A stretch of 64,000 nt of DNA, from contig OZ023273.1 in assembly GCA_964007475.1 (NCBI GenBank), forward strand, positions 122,249,812 through 122,313,811. The letters run 5' to 3'. Under the pieces are notes generated by a model. It ran no database searches. It was given only the letters and a program-made list of their open reading frames with translations, and had not been told where the DNA came from. The translations under genes and the position numbers were made by a program. This DNA comes from Hybos culiciformis (Eukaryota > Arthropoda > Insecta > Diptera > Hybotidae). Positions 1 to 12,100 of this stretch are shown here, piece after piece (the first letter of the stretch is position 1; every line of letters begins with the position of its first letter).

Positions 1-16
1 ACGAAAAAGTGAACTA

Positions 17-115
17 CTAATTTGATGAACTTAAATGCATAAAAATAAAAAGGTGACATTTATTTTAATATTTAAGAATTAATTCACATTTTAAAAATTA
101 CATAACATACAAATT
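17..115 (+). repeat. Direct repeat, copy 1 (partner at 3141-3232)
   Basis: About 95 bases sharing the phrase GATGAACTTAAATGCATAAA, then AGGTGACATTTATT and AAGAATTAATTCACATTTTA, with the copy at 3141-3232. Copy 2 carries a small insertion after ACATTTATT. A weaker third match (CTTAAATGCATAA) occurs near 4755. The two main copies lie about 3.1 kb apart in the same orientation, which fits an old tandem duplication or a dispersed repeat. There is no reading frame between them to support an intact LTR element. Confidence 0.7.
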
Positions 116-2759
116 TTACAGCCGGAACATTTAGTTCAAAGAATTATTATTCTAAATATATTATATTAAATTATATACACGTAATATATTTACTTTGATA
201 CATACCTAGGGATTTTGAATTTTTATTTTTCTTTTTGTCCATTTAACTAATAATAATTCAACCTATCTAACTTGATTTGATCAGATTATGTACAAAAATT
301 GGAGAATTGGATTAGTTAAATAGTTTCCCATGTCCCGGTACCACACTTTGCATAATGGTTATGTAATTTTAATTTCCAATTTTAAGATTGCAACAAAAAA
401 ATTGCAAAACCCAATAAGTATTTTATATAATATATAACTCTGTGCTCTTTTATACAAATTCTGTAAACATCTGTATTGCTATGAAACGGTAACAATTGTT
501 TTGGATTTTTTAAAATATGTACCTAGACTAGAGCTAGATGTGAAATTTTTTTAAATTCAGAATATTTTTATTTCAAAAACTTTTCCGGCAGAAACATTAT
601 ATTATTATTAACTGCGTATTTAATTTTGTAAAAGCTTTCTCAATCGTTATTTTTGGTATATTTATTATACGTTGAAATATTTTTATTAATTCAGCTGACA
701 TTAGGATTTAAAATAATTCTAATATAGATTGTTATGAAAAGATATTAGCGAAAGATATTATAGTTTAAAGAAATTAATGCTAAAGTCTAAGTTATAGTAT
801 TAAGAAAATATTTTAATTATACCGAACTTAATATCGGCCACGTCTTTAATTTAAAAAAAAAACATACCTACATTTGTACTGTCATATTTTCTCCATCAGA
901 AAAAAGCTTTAATTTTCAGATTCGTAACGTTCTTCTATGATATAAAATAACATAAGAAAACAAAAAAAATTACAAATAAAATTTTCAAATATAAAACCAA
1001 TGAAAATAAAAATTAAAAAAAAAGATAAAATCATTATTTGCTTTTGGCAGGCAGCGAAATATTACAATGTAGTGTACTTAGTAATATAATACAATTTTGT
1101 ATCTTATCACTATCAGTATTGGATAAACCCAAAATAAAAATTTAATTTTGAAACGATTTTTTAAAAAAATTTTAAATTTACAATCATATAACAAAGGTTC
1201 TTGCTTGAATCATAAAATATTTTTCAACATTTTCGTTATAAGTATATATATTTTATAAATGACAAGTAAAACATTAACTAAAACAATTTTTTTTAGTCAG
1301 CGGGAATTTTCCGGGGAATTCAGATGGCCTTACTTTAAATGTTCTTTAAATTAAAAAAAAAAAATAATACATATATGTATAAACATATAACACATAATCA
1401 TTATCTTTTTTTCCAATGTTTTATTTTTTCAATTAATAAAGATGTTATATTGTTATTTGTTTATTTCTTTCTTCTTTTTTTTTTTTGATAGTATAGAATA
1501 ATAGTAGAATATACATATATCTCGTTGATTTTTTTTAAGAAAGAAATTTATCTTTTTTCTAAATAAAAAATTTGTAATTTATAATATACAATAAATTAAC
1601 TTTTTTTAAAACATTTATTTCAATTAAAATTTAAAAAATATCTTTTTTAATAAAATCTAATAACTTTCTATATTCTGTTTTTAATTCAATTAAATTTATT
1701 TTTTATAAGATTAAAGTAATTAATGAAACTCTAATAAAAACTCAAATAAACTTAAATATGTAATAAATTATATGGTGTTAAATCAAAGCCGCATGACAAT
1801 TAGCACATAAAATAAAGGTAGGCTCATATATATGTAATAAAAATTATACTTAAATTTATCAATATAAGCGTAAATCCCAATAATTTCAAAATTTCCAGTT
1901 TAGCGGAAATGCCACAAATCATAAAAATATTTATTTTTTTAAATTTCTATGTACGGTCATTAGCATTTAATGACTATACTGTAGGTATAAAATCTGTTTT
2001 TTTTTTGTATAGAATTCAGTATTAAAGTCATTTTAATACATATATAAAATAAAATGTTTTCCGGAAATAATCTTGGTTGCAATATAAATTTATGTTTATC
2101 TCGAGCTGGTAAGTTTATGTCCTTTTATTTTAGTTTTCTAATTTGAATATCCTTTGCTTTTGAAAATTATTTCGAAAATCAAACTTTCTTGTACCTATTG
2201 ATACTGTGCTCTTAATATACTGTACCTTTTGATACTGTCCTCTTAATATAAATTTTTACACAGCTGTAAGATTCGGTTGCCGTAAATGGTTTTATAAATC
2301 ATTGAAATATATGTACGTTTATCCCAAATTCAAATAATAAACATAAAAAGTAAAAACCATCATGTATTATCCCAAATCCTAATAATAAACATAAAAACAA
2401 TAAAAACCATCACATATATTAAGAACAGTAAAAACCATCACATATTATAAAAGGAATTCCCTTATCTAAGCGCCATGTGATTTAAACATTAGGAAAATAT
2501 TTTTTTTTAAATTTCAAGTTTTTTCATTGGTTATGGCCGGTAAATATGTAATACATAAATAGGTTTTCAAAATTTTATAATATAAATATAATTCACAAAA
2601 ATTGTAAATAAAAATATTAAATTGTGGTGTGGAAAGTAGAATAGTATAAAGTATATTATCTTTTTATATTTTGTTTAAATCAATTATTATAATTGTTCAT
2701 ATTATATACGTAATTGTTGTAGTTAAATTTTTAACACGTTATTTTTATTAACTCACTTT

Positions 2760-2950
2760 ATTTTCTGACTGTCTGTTTGTTCGTCTACTGAGTGGAAATT
2801 GTGCAAGCGATTTTCACGATGAGCTAGAGCTAGAGACTTGAAATTTTAAACATAGCTCTGAAATCGATGACAATTCAACTACTAACGGATTTATATATTA
2901 GAGAGGTATAATAATTTTATATTTGCCACATGTCTCGGTCATCAAAATAT
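2760..2950. mobile_element. Possible retroelement tail fragment
   Basis: This patch is richer in GC than its surroundings and includes TCTGACTGTCTGTTTGTTCG and GAGCTAGAGCTAGAGACTTG. Phrases with a short PyTGT repeat next to a conserved GC-richer block often mark the untranslated ends of arthropod LINE-type elements. A related phrase (CTAGACTAGAGCTAGATGTG) lies near 524-543. The element type is inferred; no protein-coding part is present. Confidence 0.3.
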
Positions 2951-3140
2951 TTAAAATCGATTGCGAAATTTCACACACACAAGATTTAAAAGTAAAAAAT
3001 AAAAATTAAAAAAAAAAAATTTTGTACACCAAGTTTTTAAAAACGGACTAATTAGTGTAAAATAATTTCTCCTAGTCCCGTACAGATTCGTAAGAATTTT
3101 AATAGCTAAAAAAAATCTTATAAGATTTAAAACGAAACGA

Positions 3141-3232
3141 TTTGATGAACTTAAATGCATAAAAATAAAAAGGTGACATTTATTAAATATTTTCGTATTT
3201 AAGAATTAATTCACATTTTAAAAATTAAATCG
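3141..3232 (+). repeat. Direct repeat, copy 2 (partner at 17-115)
   Basis: Second copy of the repeat described at 17-115. About 200 bases downstream is a phrase with the core AAGGAATTCCCTTA followed by AAGCGCCATATGATT. A near-identical phrase occurs at 2451-2482, so this part of the intergenic region is made of related repeated pieces. Confidence 0.7.
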
Positions 3233-4139
3233 GTATAAAATATCTCAACAAAATAAATTATAAATTATAAACTATTAAAATAAATATTATATATACAAAC
3301 GTATAATAGTTAAATATAAATGTAAATATAAAACATATGAATTTACCTACCTAAGGATACAAAAAATGTCTTTTGAAGTATTTAGTTGTACCTCATGTGG
3401 AATGTTCACATTGTGTGTAAGTCATAAAGGAATTCCCTTACTTAAGCGCCATATGATTATAGTTTAGATTATAAACTGATAGAAGGATTTATCTTTTTGC
3501 AAAATGTATGTAGATACATTATTTTCCAGATTTTAAAATTTGAACAAATAGGTACATATGTTTATTTTTCATATGAGACATTGGAAATTCAAGAAAATAA
3601 ATTGCTCAGAAAACTAAATATACGATTTATTTATCAGAGTACTAATTGGACTATCATATCAAATTGAAAAAAGTTAATAATCGTATGAAAAATATTTTCA
3701 AAAAAATATTTCGAGTTATTTTGATTAAAATTTAGAAATAAATATAAGATCTGTAATTTCAATAGTTGGACTTTGAAAAATAAATATCCGTAGTAGTGGT
3801 TGCATGGAACGAAACCTAATAATGTGTATGAATAATCTGAATAAAAATGTTTTTTTATTTAATGGATGGTAGATAAATACCTGCTACAAAAAGTAGAAAA
3901 TAAACTCAATATAATTTCCTAATAGAAGAAAATATTTTTTTTTTGTGTTAGAAAATTTATGAATAGGCATATTGTATTTCACTAAAAATTAAAATCGTGG
4001 GGCCTATTAAAGCAAAAGACCAATATAAGTTGTATGAGAGTTTTAAAGAAGCGAAATTACCCAAAAAAAAATTATTTTGTTCTCTGACAAAATTGCATTA
4101 CCGACGGGCTGGAGTTGATTAAATATTGTATTGCCACCA

Positions 4140-4250
4140 GAATAAGGGTATATGCAAAATTTCAACAAAATCGGCTCTTGGGAAGTGGGTCAAATATCAG
4201 TTGCAAGATTTGATGACAAACGGACAAACGGACAAAGTTTTCAAACACAA
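4140..4250 (+). mobile_element. Possible non-LTR retroelement 3' fragment
   Basis: It contains GCAAAATTTCAACAAAATCG, then a short gap and the tandem GACAAACGGACAAACGGACA. A run of GACA-type units after a phrase of the type AAATTTCA..ATCGG is typical of 3' ends of RTE- or CR1-like elements in insects. This is family knowledge; no coding sequence is present. Confidence 0.4.
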
Positions 4251-6224
4251 ACGTGTAAAATAAAATTGATTATTGATTTAAGGTTTTTTTAGATACTTTA
4301 AAAAATTCTTGATGCTTTTTAAAGTATTAAAAAATATTTTTCTTTAAATTTACTCGATTCCTATAATTTAAACTACTATACCTTCCATTCCATTAAAAAA
4401 AATATCAAGAAGACATCTATTGTTAATGAAAACAGATTCAATTAATTATTATTTATTATTTATAATAATGTCAGTTGAAATTTAGAATAGAAAAACCTAA
4501 TCCAAAACAAAACTTTCATGAATTAGAATTTCTTAAATTATTGTATAACTTGCATTTTATAGGTATTATGATTTTTTTCATACATATTTCATTTAACATA
4601 TAAAGTTAGTATCTACCAGTATCTACCTACCTACTGATTTTAGTTTTCATATTTAATCTTAGATTATTATTATAACATTTCAGAATTTTGCTGAAAGATA
4701 AATTTAAAATTAAATAAATCTATTTTACAATATTTTTATTATATTAGCACGAGCTTAAATGCATAAGGGATAAAGGTATTTAGTTAAAAAATATTAAAAT
4801 AATCATCCTACATTAATATCTCTGCAAATCATATGTGTATATAATTCTTTTTATTATACAGAGGTATAAAAGGGATTTCCTGATCAAAAAAATTTATCCA
4901 TATGGAAATTTGAAAATAGCATCCAAAATTTTATAATAAAATAAAATGTCATATAGTTAATTTTAACATTTGGTAAAAAGGTTTTATCCTGAAAAGAACT
5001 TAAAGATACATTTAAATTTTAATACAAAAATTTCGGTTTGAAGTGCAATAAATACAAAAAACATATTTATAATAATATTATTTAATAGATAAATTTTATA
5101 AGATAACTTGGTAAGAGAAAAAATATATAAATTTATTTGATATTAATTGAACCGATTAAACAGAAACTCTTGACGATTGATAATAATGTTATTCCAAGGG
5201 CCAAAAATTTTACTTTAATTTTTTTAAAATTTATTTTTTTTTTAATTTCGAATTTAATGAAATTAATGAATGAATTTACTAAAGAAAAGTAGAACATTTT
5301 CTCATAATTTGGTAAATTAAAAACCAAAAATAAAAAAACTAGAATTAAAAATGTTATCATCACCAACCCTTCAAATATTTGAGTCATCCTAAAGTAGATA
5401 ATTGATATTTTTAATCAACGGTTTTAAGGTAAAGAGCTTTGAAACTCTTTTGTCCTTAAATCCATGAATACATAAATCCATGAGTATATAAATTCACATA
5501 ACGGCCTAAAGGAGGATTAAAACCATCAAAAAATTTGTGGAATTAATTCCCAATTAGAAAAAAAAAATAAAATTTTACTCCCATTCACACACATAAAAAA
5601 AAATTACTAGGATCAATGCTAAATGTCTATTTTACATGTTTTACTTTTTATATTTTAGATTAAGATTTTTAGGTCTTTAGTTCATTTTTAGTGCATATTT
5701 AAATAAATTTTGAAAGATTTTTTGGGTTCTAGTTCATTTTTTGTTTTTAGATTCTAGCTCAATAGGACTTAATTCATGGCGCCAAATAAGTCGTTGAGTG
5801 GATTTATTTCTCACAAAAAAAAGTAAATTTTTCAATTGGATTTCATATTATCAGAATTATCAAAGCTTTTTGTTGTCATTTCTGGTCTTTGTTAGTTTTA
5901 CGTTTTACCTTTAAATACCCATTATAATTGATTGAAAACAAATTTTCTACAACTTTGCCAAAAATTTATAAAATTTGATATGCATATTTTTAAAAAAAAA
6001 AGGATGTAGGTATAAATTATTTGAAAGCTTTTTTAAGTTTATTTCGTTTTCTATACAGATTTTCAGCAATATTGCAGACTTTCACAGCATAACTTAAAAA
6101 TCATGGTTTTGTTTTCCTAAAACCGTAAGTGTTTGCGTTCAATTGTGGTTTGGAAACATTTTGAGATTTTCTTCTTTTACTTTCTTTGATATTTTGCCTA
6201 TGTACATTGTTGTAAATTTATAAG

Positions 6225-7360
6225 GGCGCTGTGACATTTGTCCGCGGGACATTTGTCCGCGATGAAATTTGTATGGAAAACTTCGCGGACAAATGTCATT
6301 TTGCAAAATGTCATTTGTCCGCGATTGTAAAATGACATTTGTCCGCCGCGGACAAATGTCCCAAAATTAGCGGGCAAATGACATTTTGCAAAATGACATT
6401 TGTCCGCGATTGAATTTTCTAACTTTAGCGGACAAATGTCATTTTGCAAAATGTCATTTGTCCGCGATTGATTTTTCGAATTTTTAGCGGACAAATGTCA
6501 TTTTGCAAAATGTCATTTGTCCGCGATTGAAATTTTTAATTTTTAGCGGACAAATGTCATTTTGCAAAATGTCATTTGTCCGCGATTGATTTTTCAGTTT
6601 TTTTAGCGGACAAATGTCATTTTGCAAAATGTCATTTGTCCGCGATTGATTTTTCAATTTTGGAGATACTGCAGATTCCGTGAACCACTCAGAATCGTCT
6701 GAAGCTTGGAAAAGGGAAGAGGGGTAGAGTCCCCCCAAATTGTTCATACATTTTGTATATGCAATTTTTTTTTTTTGCCCGATTTGCCCCTTAAATAGAG
6801 GGGGGTGGGGGGCGGCGGGCGGGCGGGTGGACTGGTGGTTGGTCAGTGGGATTTGCGGCTGACGCCGCAAATCCCACTGACCAACCACCAGTCCACCCGC
6901 CCGCCCGCCCGCCCGCCGCCCCCCACCCCCTCTCTCGTTGTGCCGATTCTGATTGGTTCACGTCATCTGCACTTTAGCCTAAAATTTTTAGCGGACATAT
7001 GTCATTTTCCAAAATGTCATTTGTCCGCGATTGCTTTTTTTAATTTTTAGCGGACAAATGTCATTTTTCAAAATGTCATTTGTCCGCGATTGATTTTTTA
7101 AATTTTTAGCGGACAAATGTCATTTTGCAAAATGTCATTTGTCCGCGATTGATTTTTCATATTTTTAGCGGACAAATGTCATTTTGCAAAATGTCATTTG
7201 TCCGCGATTAATTTTTATCGCGGACAAATGACATTTTGGAAAATGTCATTTGTCCGCGGCGGACAAAAGACATTTTGAATCGCGGACAAATGTCATTTTT
7301 ATGTCCGCGATACAAAAACAAATCGCGGACAAATGTCCCGCGGACAAATGTCCAACCCCC
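6225..7360. mobile_element. Foldback transposon, copy A (non-autonomous)
   Basis: A 1136-bp element bounded by the perfect 8-bp duplication TTTATAAG (6217-6224 and 7361-7368). The ends read GGCGCTGTGACATTTGTCCG on the left and ATGTCCAACCCCC on the right. The inverted ends match over about 31 bases from GACATTTGTCCGCGGG inward. The arms are tandem units of about 60 bp, each itself a palindrome (GCGGACAAATGTC, then TTTTGCAAAA, then GACATTTGTCCGC). Four standard units lie on the left (6428-6660) and four on the right (6985-7210). The middle has about 130 bp of unique sequence and a very GC-rich palindrome (6798-6934). Frames inside it are by-products of the repeats. An 8-bp duplication with long structured ends resembles P-superfamily Galileo-type or other foldback elements; the superfamily is not settled. 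Confidence 0.88.
6798..6934. repeat. GC-rich near-perfect palindrome in foldback core
   Basis: Two arms of about 62-70 bases meet at GCGGC-TGAC-GCCGC (6855-6868). They include TTGGTCAGTGGGATTTGC and G3C-type runs (GGGCGGGCGGG). The right arm carries two more CCCG units than the left. The same palindrome occurs at 56064-56197. Confidence 0.85.
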
Positions 7361-7368
7361 TTTATAAG

Positions 7369-9105
7369 CAATACACAAATCTCGCCCCACGCTCCCATTG
7401 CATTCTGGGACATCCCTTCTATCCCTTTTTTAAAAATAAGACAAATCGGGCAAAAAAAAAACGAGTAGTTCCCGAGAAAAAAAGAAAAAATTAACATAAA
7501 ATCTTCAGAATTTTTATTCTAACAAAAAAAATTGTTAAAAAAATAAAATATGTAGGTTTATTATTTTTGTACTTGATAATTTTACTTGAATTTTATATTT
7601 TAATATTTTAACACTACGACAACACTATTGGCGAATTTCTTTCAAGTGTGTTTTATTCTCATTTCATTCTATGGGTTTTTTTATTTTTTTTTTTTTTTCA
7701 TTTTCTATTCGATTCGATTTCATAAAATTCAACTTTCTAATTTTTCAATTTCATTTTAAAATAAATCGCGAACGTGAAAAGTTGATTTTGCGGAATTAAA
7801 ACTATTATTTTTATTGTAATTTTTAATTTTGCTAAAAAAAATAATAAATGACATATTGAACGATAATTACGAATTTTTTTACGATAATAATAAAATATAA
7901 ATTCGTGAATGTTCAAAAAAAAATCTTTAATTGTTAAAAATTAATTCAAATTTGATAATTTTTTTAAATAAAATAATAAAAAATAAATTGGAACTTAAAA
8001 ATTTTATTATCACAAGCCAACGCCATTTTAAATTTTTTTTATTGTCTAAGCTTGACTTAAAAAAAAAAAAATCGAAAGAAAAAAACAAAAACTTCATTGT
8101 TTTATTTTTATTATGTCAAATTGTGAATAAGTGTTCTTTTTATGTTATAAAAAATAATATAAAATAAAATGTGCTAACAATTTTAAAATTTCACCGTCGG
8201 GTTTCTAAATTTTAAATTTTAATTTTGAAGTCTTTGAATTATAAAACTAGTTTCGCATTCTAAAAATATTTATTTTCAAACTATTAAGTTGGATTGTTGG
8301 AAAAGTAAAACTTTAAAAAAGCTTTTTAAAATTTTTTTTTTTTTGTTTTCATTCAATAATTTTATGTAATTACGTTTCAATAATAATAAAATTAAAATCG
8401 AATTGAAAAAAAAAAAAAAGACTTAAAATATAATCTTATCAAAATTCTAAAAATCAAAATTATCATATCTTTATTTTTGGGAAATACCGAATAATAAACA
8501 AATTAACAAAGTTCCATAAGTGTCATAGTGTCAAAAGTTACATTAACAAAATCTTGTTAATAAAAATCAAAACAAAAACATTATCAAGAAGAGAAGGTTT
8601 AAAACTTCATATTAAATAATTAAAAAAAAAAACATAAATCTGTGTCATCATACAAAAAGCTTTGAAATAACGCAAATATAGCTTATACATTAAAAATTTT
8701 TGAAAAATTAAAATCTCTGTGAAAAAAAAACCCATTCAACGCAAATAAAAAAAAAATTAGCATTTTAAAAAAACCACACAGAAAAGTCCCATTTGATTAT
8801 TGGTCAGAAAATATACCTAGGTTTAGGTATAATAATAAAAAATAAAATAAAATAAATTCTGTGAACAATTTTTTGGTTATCTCCACAAAAGCTATTCAAT
8901 TTCTAAAGAAAAAAACAATATCATCATAATTTGTGTGTTATCAAATTCGCAACAACTAAGTTAAAAATACATAAAAAAAAATATAAAACCACCAAATCAA
9001 AAACATAAACATATTTTTATATATTTTCAAAATTCAAGGAAAAATTGAAAAAATATTTTCTTTAAAGATTTTTACAATTAAAAAAATAATAAATTTTTTT
9101 TTATA
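7369..9105. other. Intergenic DNA and probable cactus 5' UTR
   Basis: AT-rich DNA up to the cactus start codon. Just outside the foldback element, 7380-7462 is GC-richer and shares an inverted phrase with the foldback core (GCCCGATTTG next to a T tract). From about 8460 to 9105 the strand is A-rich with many AAAA runs, which suits a long 5' UTR. I see no clear TATA box or initiator that fixes the transcription start. Confidence 0.4.
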
Positions 9106-12100
9106 ATGTCGAATAATCGAGAGGAACAGAAATTCTCTTCTGCTTTTACAGCTGAAACGGATGGTAGTAGTAGTAGTAGATCGAGAACAACAGCTGATGG
9201 TTTAAACGACATTGCACATAATAAACAAAAAGAATTCCAACCAGAAGAAAGCGGAGAATCTGGTTATATATCTGGACCAATTAATTCATCACAATTAATT
9301 GACGATTGCGATAAACAAGAGGATATTAGCGATAGAAATTTATCATCAAAAAATCATCATAATATTCAACCAAATATACCACCAGATAATATTAGTGGTA
9401 AAAATTTGCAACATTTTGATATTGATATTGATTCAGGTTGTATTGCTGAAGACGACGACGACGACGATCACACAGACGAAAAAATGATTATAGATCCGAA
9501 TTTAACTGAATCAATGTGTAATTTAAGTTTAAATCAAAATAATTTAAATATCACAAATTCGACAATATTAAAAAATGCAACAACAGCTGCTGCAACAACA
9601 GCATCCACACAAAAGAAAATAACTGGAGACCAAAAGAAATGTGTAGATTTATGGGAAATTTGTTATCAACAAAATAATGACGGAGACACGTAAGTTACCT
9701 ACTTAGATATTTAATATAAAATATTATTAAAATATTTTTGCTTCATAATCATTATCATTTGGCTTTTAGAACTAAGCGAGGCTAAGTATATATATACATC
9801 CAATTAAAAAAGATATTTCAATTATTCAAATACTAGTGGAATTATTCTAACTGATTAAGAATATATGTCGTATTCTCATCTGTTGCTTTATAATAAGTAT
9901 CTACATATTGGCATTATTATTATTATTATTATTATTATTTTCGATTCATCACTATAAAACCACCTGTTGAATTTGATTTTCATATGTAGACGAAGATTAT
10001 TATGTCATTATGTTTGGTTATATTCACAAAATTTTTTATTCGACAATTATGTCATTATTTTTCTTCTCTTTTACTTTGTTTTTTTTTATTAAGTATGTAT
10101 TTAGTAACATGTATTAAATATTCAAAAAATGAAAGTTTTATTTAGGTAGTAGCTACGTCAAACTTACAAAAAAACTAACTTCGATACGTACCTACTCTGG
10201 AATATTTTAAATTTTCTACTATCTAACTTCCACTATTTGCGACAAATTTTTCTTATATACCTGCCTACATAGGTAGTTTTTTTGATTATAAAAATGAAAT
10301 TCAAATATGTTCTATTGATGATTATAAAATAAAATTCATTCTTGGACAGCACTGTACTTTTTTCATTCCAGGTAGAAAACTGTACAATCCGGAGATAGTC
10401 ACTAAAATATTTACTTACCTTCCAAATCTTAAAATTCATTTCATTAAACAGCAAAAAAAATTTTTTTTGCTTTTACCTACTTAATATTAAAATTTTTATT
10501 TCAACAGACAATTACACATAGCCACAATCATAGCAAAAGTAGATATAGTTGCAAAATTAATAAAAATATCACCACATCCATGTCTATTCAATATACAAAA
10601 CGACGAAGCACAATCAGCTTTACATATTGGAGCTATAACTGGGCAACCACAGATTATTAGAATGTTATTAATAGCTGGTGCAGATGTAAGTTCATATATA
10701 ATTTTTTTTTTTTTTTTTTCAATTTTGCAAGTGAGAAGGCAAGAAGTTTTTCATGGGCATTATTTATTAAGTATTTTTTCTTGAAATCAATTAAAAATGT
10801 TTCTTGCAATAATCTAAACTTCTATTTGGACATGCCATTACTTCAACTTTTTATGTTTTCTTTTTTTCTGGCATTTTCTGGTTTAAATCGGATATCACCT
10901 AAATTAACTAAATAATAATAAATTGGGTTTTCCCTAAATAAAAAACCGATCTTATCTTAACATTTTATTCTAATTAATTTTGTTTTTTTTTCAATTTTTT
11001 CTTTTAACTTTAGCCAACTGTTCGTGATCGTAATGGTAATACCGCATTGCATTTGGCTTGCTTAAATGGTGATTTACAGTGTGTCAAAGCATTGACATTA
11101 CCAATTTCATCAAAAGAATTAGAAGATGCCCAAAGAACATATTTACCATCATATCAAAATTTTGCTCAAAAAGATAGAAAATCTAATTTACCAAATTGTG
11201 CCCTACTGCCAACAGATTTAGAAATAAGAAATTATGATGGTAAGTAATTTTTTTGTAATTATAATTTGTTTTCAAAAAAATTTTTAATTAGATTTTTTCT
11301 AGACATTATCTTATAAAAATTTTAAAGTATTATGAATTATGAAAATTAATTTTATAAATTAAATTAATTTGAAATTAAGATTTTTACGGAATAATTTTTC
11401 TGCATTAATTAACTGAAATAATAGCGTGAGATTTGTTATTAAAAGAGAGAAAATTTTATTTTTTCAGTGTACATTAAAATAAAAATAGCATTAAATTAAT
11501 TTTATATTTAGGAAAAAATTTTACTAATTTCTATTTTTATATCAAATTAAGAATTTGCTTCAGAATTTATTTTTTTTTTTCAAAAATTTAAAATTAGAAA
11601 AGAAAGAAAATGTATGCATTGTAAAGTGGAATTTTTTTTTTAAAATAATTAAAGTGTATCTAAATTTAAAAAGAAAAGAAGACACTTGAACCTAACTTCT
11701 CTTTACTTTTTGAAAATGCAACATTTGTCGTACTGAACTGAAATGTCAAACGCTAAACATAAAATTTGATTAATATTACTAGGGCCAGTAAAAACAAAAC
11801 AATCTTGGTATATAAATTAATATTATACGTATCATACTTTATTAACGTCTGAACAAAGAAATTAATATTTTCCCAATGTAAGTACTTAATTCATTTAAAT
11901 TTTTCTATAAATTTTAAAGACGTGTTGTATATGTGTAAAAACCAAATAATTTCTTTAAATATTTAAAAAAAAAAAAATATTCATATGACCTCGTTACTCA
12001 TGGGGAAAATTTACTTAAAAAGTCATTTATTATTTTTTTTTATAGATTTTCTTATTTTCCTTCAAAAATTAATATTATATATTTTTCCTTTATACACATT

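Larger units (their letters stand above)
1..6216. other. Gene-poor AT-rich intergenic DNA with old repeats
   Basis: No convincing coding exon is visible. The stretch holds a direct repeat pair (17-115 and 3141-3232), short tandem phrases with an AAAAACCATCA core around 2340-2440, and retroelement-like tails at 2760-2950 and 4140-4250. An 84-codon minus-strand frame at 5133-5387 is rich in Phe, Ile and Lys, as expected by chance in AT-rich DNA. It lies upstream of cactus and may contain regulatory DNA, including the kB-like motif at 1302-1312. Confidence 0.6.

Noticed and set aside
17..3232. Possible LTR retrotransposon bounded by the direct repeats
   Set aside because: No gag, protease or polymerase frame between them, no TG..CA ends and no target duplication visible.
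5133..5387. 84-codon minus-strand hydrophobic frame
   Set aside because: Low-complexity AT-rich composition and no neighbouring splice signals or motif.
6198..7497. Several frames of 60-134 codons on both strands across the first foldback element
   Set aside because: They are translations of the palindromic repeat units and the GC-rich core, repeated in the second copy, with no domain.
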